A stretch of 50,380 bases of DNA. Origin: a virus. Shown in pieces: positions 47,389 through 50,380 of the stretch (its first letter is position 1; the number at the start of each line of letters is the position of its first letter). The DNA lies in the IMG/VR virus record IMGVR_UViG_3300032213_002971, positions 1 through 50,380 of that record; one strand, 5' to 3'. The translations under genes and the position numbers were made by a program. The notes beneath the pieces were generated by a model. It was not told where the DNA came from and did no database searches. It saw only the letters and a list, made by a program, of their open reading frames with translations.

Positions 47389-48693
47389 ATGACCGACTGG
47401 CAGAAAGTACATGAGTGGCTACAACCGAAGCTTCCTTCGTTCTGCCCTGAAGAAGCTTCGCTCACACAAAAAGTATTTTTGCGAACAAACGCTCAAGAGG
47501 CATTGTTTGGTGGTGCCGCAGGTGGAGGCAAGTCATCTGCACTCCTAATGTCTGCTTTGCAGTACGTGGATGTCCCAGGGTATTCAGCAATTCTTTTCAG
47601 AAGGACATATGCCGACTTGGCGCTCCCAGGAGCACTAATGGACAGATTCAAGAGTTGGGTCGGCAATTATGACGATGTTATATGGAACGCAAACAGTTAT
47701 GTAGCCACGTTTCCTTCTGGGGCTCGTATTACATTCGGTTACTTAAATAACACTAACGACTATTTGCGTTATAAAGGTTCCGAATTTCAGTTCATAGGGA
47801 TGGACGAAGTCACGGAAATACGGGAATCTGACTATCGGTATATGTTCTCCCGTCTACGCCGACCCGTAAGCGGTGAATTATCCAAGGTTCCACTCCGCAT
47901 GAGGGCAGCCTCAAACCCAGCCCCAAACTGGGTAAGACAACGATTTATCGTAGAAGGGCGCGACGCAGGGCGTATTTTTGTGCCTTCCAAGCTAACTGAC
48001 AACCCTGGTATTGACGCCGAATCTTACCGCCAGTCCCTCCAATCTTTGGATCCAATAGAGCGACGGAGACTAGAGGAGGGTGACTGGTGGTCCACAACCT
48101 TGGGCACATTGTTCAGCCGTACGGATTTCGTGATCCTAGACCCGCAAGACATACCCCAAATGACATCCTCTACCCGTGTTGTCCGCTATTGGGACTTGGC
48201 GGCCACCGAGCCACATTCGGGTAATACCAACCCCGACTGGACGGTCGGAACCCTAATGCTATTTGATCAGGGTATTGCCTATGTTCTAGATGTCCGGAAA
48301 ATACGGGCAAACTCGGACAAAGTTGAGAAGTTTGTTGCCGACACCGCCACTGAGGATGGGCATGCCGTGGCAGTGCGTATGGAGCAGGAACCAGGATCGT
48401 CTGGGAAAGCCCTTATTGACCAATACGCCAGATACGTAATCCCCGGATACGACCTAATCGGAATCAGATCATCAGGTGACAAGCTGACTCGAGCCCGACC
48501 ATTTGCTGCTGCAGTGGCAAACGGAAATGTGCGTGTTGTTCGCGGTCGCTGGCTTACAGACTGGCTTGACGAGATGACATCCTTTCCGGAAGCATGCGAT
48601 CACGACGATCAGGTTGACTCAGCTGTTGGGGCGTTTACATTTTTGGCAGGATTGGGGTTGCCTCAACGCGGGAAGGTGAGTATCATCGTGTGA
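47389..48693 (+). CDS. terL: Terminase large subunit
   Basis: 434 aa from ATG 47389, with GGGA upstream; GTG 47377 is the alternative. ATPase: Walker A FGGAAGGGKSS (41-49), SAILFRRTYADL, Walker B QFIGMDEVTE (D139, E140), and motif III around ASNPAP. Nuclease: RYWDLAA (Asp269), AVRMEQEPGSSGKA and DHDDQVDS near the C-terminus. It cuts and pumps genomic DNA into the prohead. It is transcribed away from the portal and other head genes, with no small terminase gene adjacent in the window. Confidence 0.95.
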   Translation: MTDWQKVHEWLQPKLPSFCPEEASLTQKVFLRTNAQEALFGGAAGGGKSSALLMSALQYVDVPGYSAILFRRTYADLALPGALMDRFKSWVGNYDDVIWNANSYVATFPSGARITFGYLNNTNDYLRYKGSEFQFIGMDEVTEIRESDYRYMFSRLRRPVSGELSKVPLRMRAASNPAPNWVRQRFIVEGRDAGRIFVPSKLTDNPGIDAESYRQSLQSLDPIERRRLEEGDWWSTTLGTLFSRTDFVILDPQDIPQMTSSTRVVRYWDLAATEPHSGNTNPDWTVGTLMLFDQGIAYVLDVRKIRANSDKVEKFVADTATEDGHAVAVRMEQEPGSSGKALIDQYARYVIPGYDLIGIRSSGDKLTRARPFAAAVANGNVRVVRGRWLTDWLDEMTSFPEACDHDDQVDSAVGAFTFLAGLGLPQRGKVSIIV

Positions 48694-48718
48694 ACATAAG
48701 CGATAAAGGACGGTAAAT

Positions 48719-49225
48719 ATGACCGATAAACCACTAGCCACTAATCTAGAATTTTTAGAAGAATTACGAACCTTGGTTTGGAATACCGACAAGCAATTGT
48801 CCGTGTTCCTTGAAACAGCCAGCCCAGAAGATGTATTTGAGGCACTCGTATTACTGCACGCAATCAAGGGCGATATTGGAGATACCTACGGGATGTTCTC
48901 GGCGAGCGCTGGCCAAATGTTGTCCGACAAAGAAGTTGTGACCAAGAACGGAACAACCGTTGAGAAGAAGGTTGCTTCTGATCGTCGCGGCTGGGAACAC
49001 AAAAAACTCGCACACGAAGTTGTGCGAAGACTGAACGACATGTCTGTGGATATGGATACTGGCGAAGTCATAACCTCAGCCGACGAGATTATTGAACGAA
49101 TATTTGATTACGTTCAGCCTTCCTACTGGCGTATCAAAGAGCTAACAAAAATAGGAATAAATGCCGACAGTTATTGCGAAGTCGGGGATATCAAAACTAG
49201 CATTATCGTCAGAAAGGCGAAATAA
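48719..49225 (+). CDS. Conserved phage protein next to recombination genes, unknown function
   Basis: 168 aa. AAAGGA lies 8 nt before the ATG. Helical with a charged middle (VASDRRGWEHKKLAHEVVRR), then SYWRIKELTKIGINADSYCE and a short C-terminal strand. I recognise this layout from actinophage genes beside annealase/exonuclease pairs, but no function is known to me. It ends 2 nt before the Rad52-like gene, so the three genes form one operon. Confidence 0.75.
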   Translation: MTDKPLATNLEFLEELRTLVWNTDKQLSVFLETASPEDVFEALVLLHAIKGDIGDTYGMFSASAGQMLSDKEVVTKNGTTVEKKVASDRRGWEHKKLAHEVVRRLNDMSVDMDTGEVITSADEIIERIFDYVQPSYWRIKELTKIGINADSYCEVGDIKTSIIVRKAK

Positions 49226-49227
49226 AC

Positions 49228-49935
49228 ATGTCAACAAATATTTACCAAGCACTATCCGAACAGTTCCCTGCGGAAATGGAGCGAATGCTCAACAAGGGTG
49301 GAACCAACCTTACGTACATACCTGTAAGCGAAGTGATCAACAGGCTCAACAAGGTGCTCGGTGTTGAGAACTGGTCGTTCACGGTTACATCCTGGCAACA
49401 ACTCGGAACATCCATCGTTGCGCATGTGAGCGTGAAGGCAACCATCAATGGCGTTGAGGTGACACGCGACGGTGTGGGTGGACAGAAAGTCAAGATGAAC
49501 AAACAAGGGGAGCCTGTTGACATTGGCGACGAAGTCAAGGGGGCTGTTTCCGATGCACTCAAGAAAGCAGTACAAACGCTTGGGGTTGCGCTCTACTTGG
49601 CGCGTAGCGAAGAGGCGATGGTCATGGAGCAGGTTATGGACACCCCAGCAGCCCCACCCTCACCTGAGCCGCTTCAGCAGTATCAACAGTTCAAGTCATT
49701 ACTGGATTCGCTGAATGATGAGAAGAAAAACCAAGTGAAGGCCTACTGGAGTCAGTGGAGTAGTGGACGCAAGACCCCCAAGCCACACGAGTTCACAGAG
49801 GAGGAACTGTCGGTTCTTATCGCCGAAGTGATCCGACTCCAGTTTGATGGAAGTCATGTTGTTGTCGGTAACGATCCTGCCGAGACTGAGACAACGGAAA
49901 CAAAGTCATTCCCGCCAAAAGCAAAAGCGAAGTAG
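49228..49935 (+). CDS. Rad52-like single-strand annealing protein
   Basis: 235 aa. Residues 25-130 match the Rad52/22 fold: TYIPVSEVINRLNKVLGVEN, WSFTVTSWQQLG, HVSVKATINGVEVTRDGVGG and GDEVKGAVSDALKKAVQTLG, VALYLAR. This domain forms rings that anneal complementary ssDNA. The C-terminal half is a Pro/Gln linker, a helical segment and a Lys/Ala tail, probably for partner binding. With the RecB-like nuclease encoded next, it would form a phage exonuclease-annealase recombination pair, with SSB and the RuvC-like resolvase in support. Confidence 0.9.
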   Translation: MSTNIYQALSEQFPAEMERMLNKGGTNLTYIPVSEVINRLNKVLGVENWSFTVTSWQQLGTSIVAHVSVKATINGVEVTRDGVGGQKVKMNKQGEPVDIGDEVKGAVSDALKKAVQTLGVALYLARSEEAMVMEQVMDTPAAPPSPEPLQQYQQFKSLLDSLNDEKKNQVKAYWSQWSSGRKTPKPHEFTEEELSVLIAEVIRLQFDGSHVVVGNDPAETETTETKSFPPKAKAK

Positions 49936-49938
49936 GGT

Positions 49939-50380
49939 GTGCTGCAGGCACCAGAATATCTCTCGCCTAGCTCTATATCAACATTCCAGCAATGTCCTCT
50001 TAAGTACAAGTATTCACGAATAGACAAAATGTCGGAACCCCCAACGGGGCCAACACTTTTAGGCAACTTCGTCCACGAAGTACTTGAGACAATGTACAAA
50101 ACCGTAGAGCCTGCGGACAGAACTTTGCAAACGGCGAAGTTTCTTTTAGCTCAGATTTGGCCGAACTGGTCGGAACAAATTGATGAAATAATTAGGAATC
50201 CAGACGAACGACGCCAATTGCGTTGGCAAGCATGGTGGTGCGTAGAGAACCTGTTTAAGATGGAGGACCCTACGAAGTTGGTTCTGACGGGTGTTGAAAC
50301 AGAACTGAACGACACTATCGGTGGCGTGCAAATCAAGGGATTTATTGACCGTTGGATAAACACTGGCGAAGCAATAGATA
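49939..50380 (+). CDS. RecB/Cas4-like PD-(D/E)XK exonuclease (3' end outside window)
   Basis: GTG 49939 begins a frame open to the window edge (147 codons). It opens with PEYLSPSSISTFQQCPLKYKY, the typical start of Cas4/RecB-family nucleases. LLGNFVHEVLETMYK (His of the first motif) and VETELNDTIGGVQIKGFIDRW (strand preceding the catalytic Asp) follow; D at FIDR is the likely metal ligand. The E-x-K motif should lie beyond the edge. It would resect DNA ends for the upstream Rad52-like annealase. It overlaps nothing and starts 3 nt after that gene's stop. Confidence 0.85.
   Translation, partial: MLQAPEYLSPSSISTFQQCPLKYKYSRIDKMSEPPTGPTLLGNFVHEVLETMYKTVEPADRTLQTAKFLLAQIWPNWSEQIDEIIRNPDERRQLRWQAWWCVENLFKMEDPTKLVLTGVETELNDTIGGVQIKGFIDRWINTGEAID

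Noticed and set aside
1-50380. CRISPR arrays, tRNA genes, insertion sequences, integrase or attachment sites
   Set aside because: I saw no regularly spaced repeats, cloverleaf-like sequences with T-loop motifs, transposase or recombinase motifs. A covariance-model scan would be needed to exclude a divergent tRNA.

Overview
The window is part of a tailed double-stranded DNA phage genome (Caudoviricetes). It carries a complete HK97-type head module: large terminase, portal-MuF fusion, prohead protease and major capsid protein. It also has typical phage replication and recombination genes, small overlapping cistrons, and no tRNA, rRNA, integrase or transposase that I can see. The host is most likely an actinobacterium. 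This is inferred from actinophage-like head proteins, a class II ribonucleotide reductase, and many genes whose start codon lies 5-7 nt behind a TANNNT box (leaderless transcription, common in Actinobacteria). Both edges cut genes. No tail, DNA polymerase or helicase gene is visible, so the full genome must be considerably larger than 50 kb.

Layout. 1-3.0 kb (+): partial gene, ribbon-helix-helix-like protein, HNH nuclease, RuvC-like resolvase, helical protein, ParB-like protein. 3.0-3.9 kb: a sharp strand-composition switch with a small GC-rich repeat core, then a leftward PD-(D/E)XK-like gene pair. 3.9-7.5 kb (+): secreted lytic transglycosylase, a 25-residue membrane peptide, conserved unknowns and a DUF932 protein. 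7.5-12.7 kb: SSB, several micro-membrane proteins, a clavaminate synthase/asparagine oxygenase-like Fe(II)/2-oxoglutarate enzyme, two beta-rich unknown proteins, MazG and a basic Lys/Ala-rich protein. 12.9-18.0 kb: four DNA methyltransferases, namely three tandem beta-class DPPY enzymes (+) and one C5-cytosine enzyme (-). 18.0-19.6 kb (-): coiled-coil protein, histone-deacetylase-fold hydrolase, cysteine phosphatase. 19.8-22.8 kb (+): small basic protein, zinc-motif protein, adenosylcobalamin-type ribonucleotide reductase. 22.8-23.7 kb (-): thermonuclease-like protein and an AspH-like hydroxylase. 23.8-47.3 kb (-): head operon. 47.4-50.4 kb (+): terminase, an unknown, a Rad52-like annealase and a RecB-like nuclease.

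The most unusual part is the head operon. About 17 kb separate the prohead protease from the capsid gene, which are usually neighbours. This stretch holds four very large proteins (636, 1013, 1107 and 1353 aa) and a 544-aa protein, interleaved with roughly 90-100-aa proteins. The four giants share an N-terminal Cys motif (CPxG...TD...C) and then diverge. One has a PI3/4K-HipA-like kinase core plus an HExxH metalloprotease motif, one has a kinase core, one has a degenerate kinase core, and one has a GNAT-like C-terminus. I infer a family of virion-associated, possibly injected, effector proteins with a common packaging domain. The early region encodes possible counterparts: a phosphatase, an HDAC-fold deacetylase and two 2-oxoglutarate hydroxylases. 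Together they look like a protein-modification toolkit.

Gene expression also seems split. Many non-structural genes have leaderless TANNNT promoters. The head operon uses Shine-Dalgarno sites and stop/start overlaps (TAATG, ATGA, ATGAATAA), and a conserved ~34-bp element sits upstream of both the capsid and prohead protease genes.
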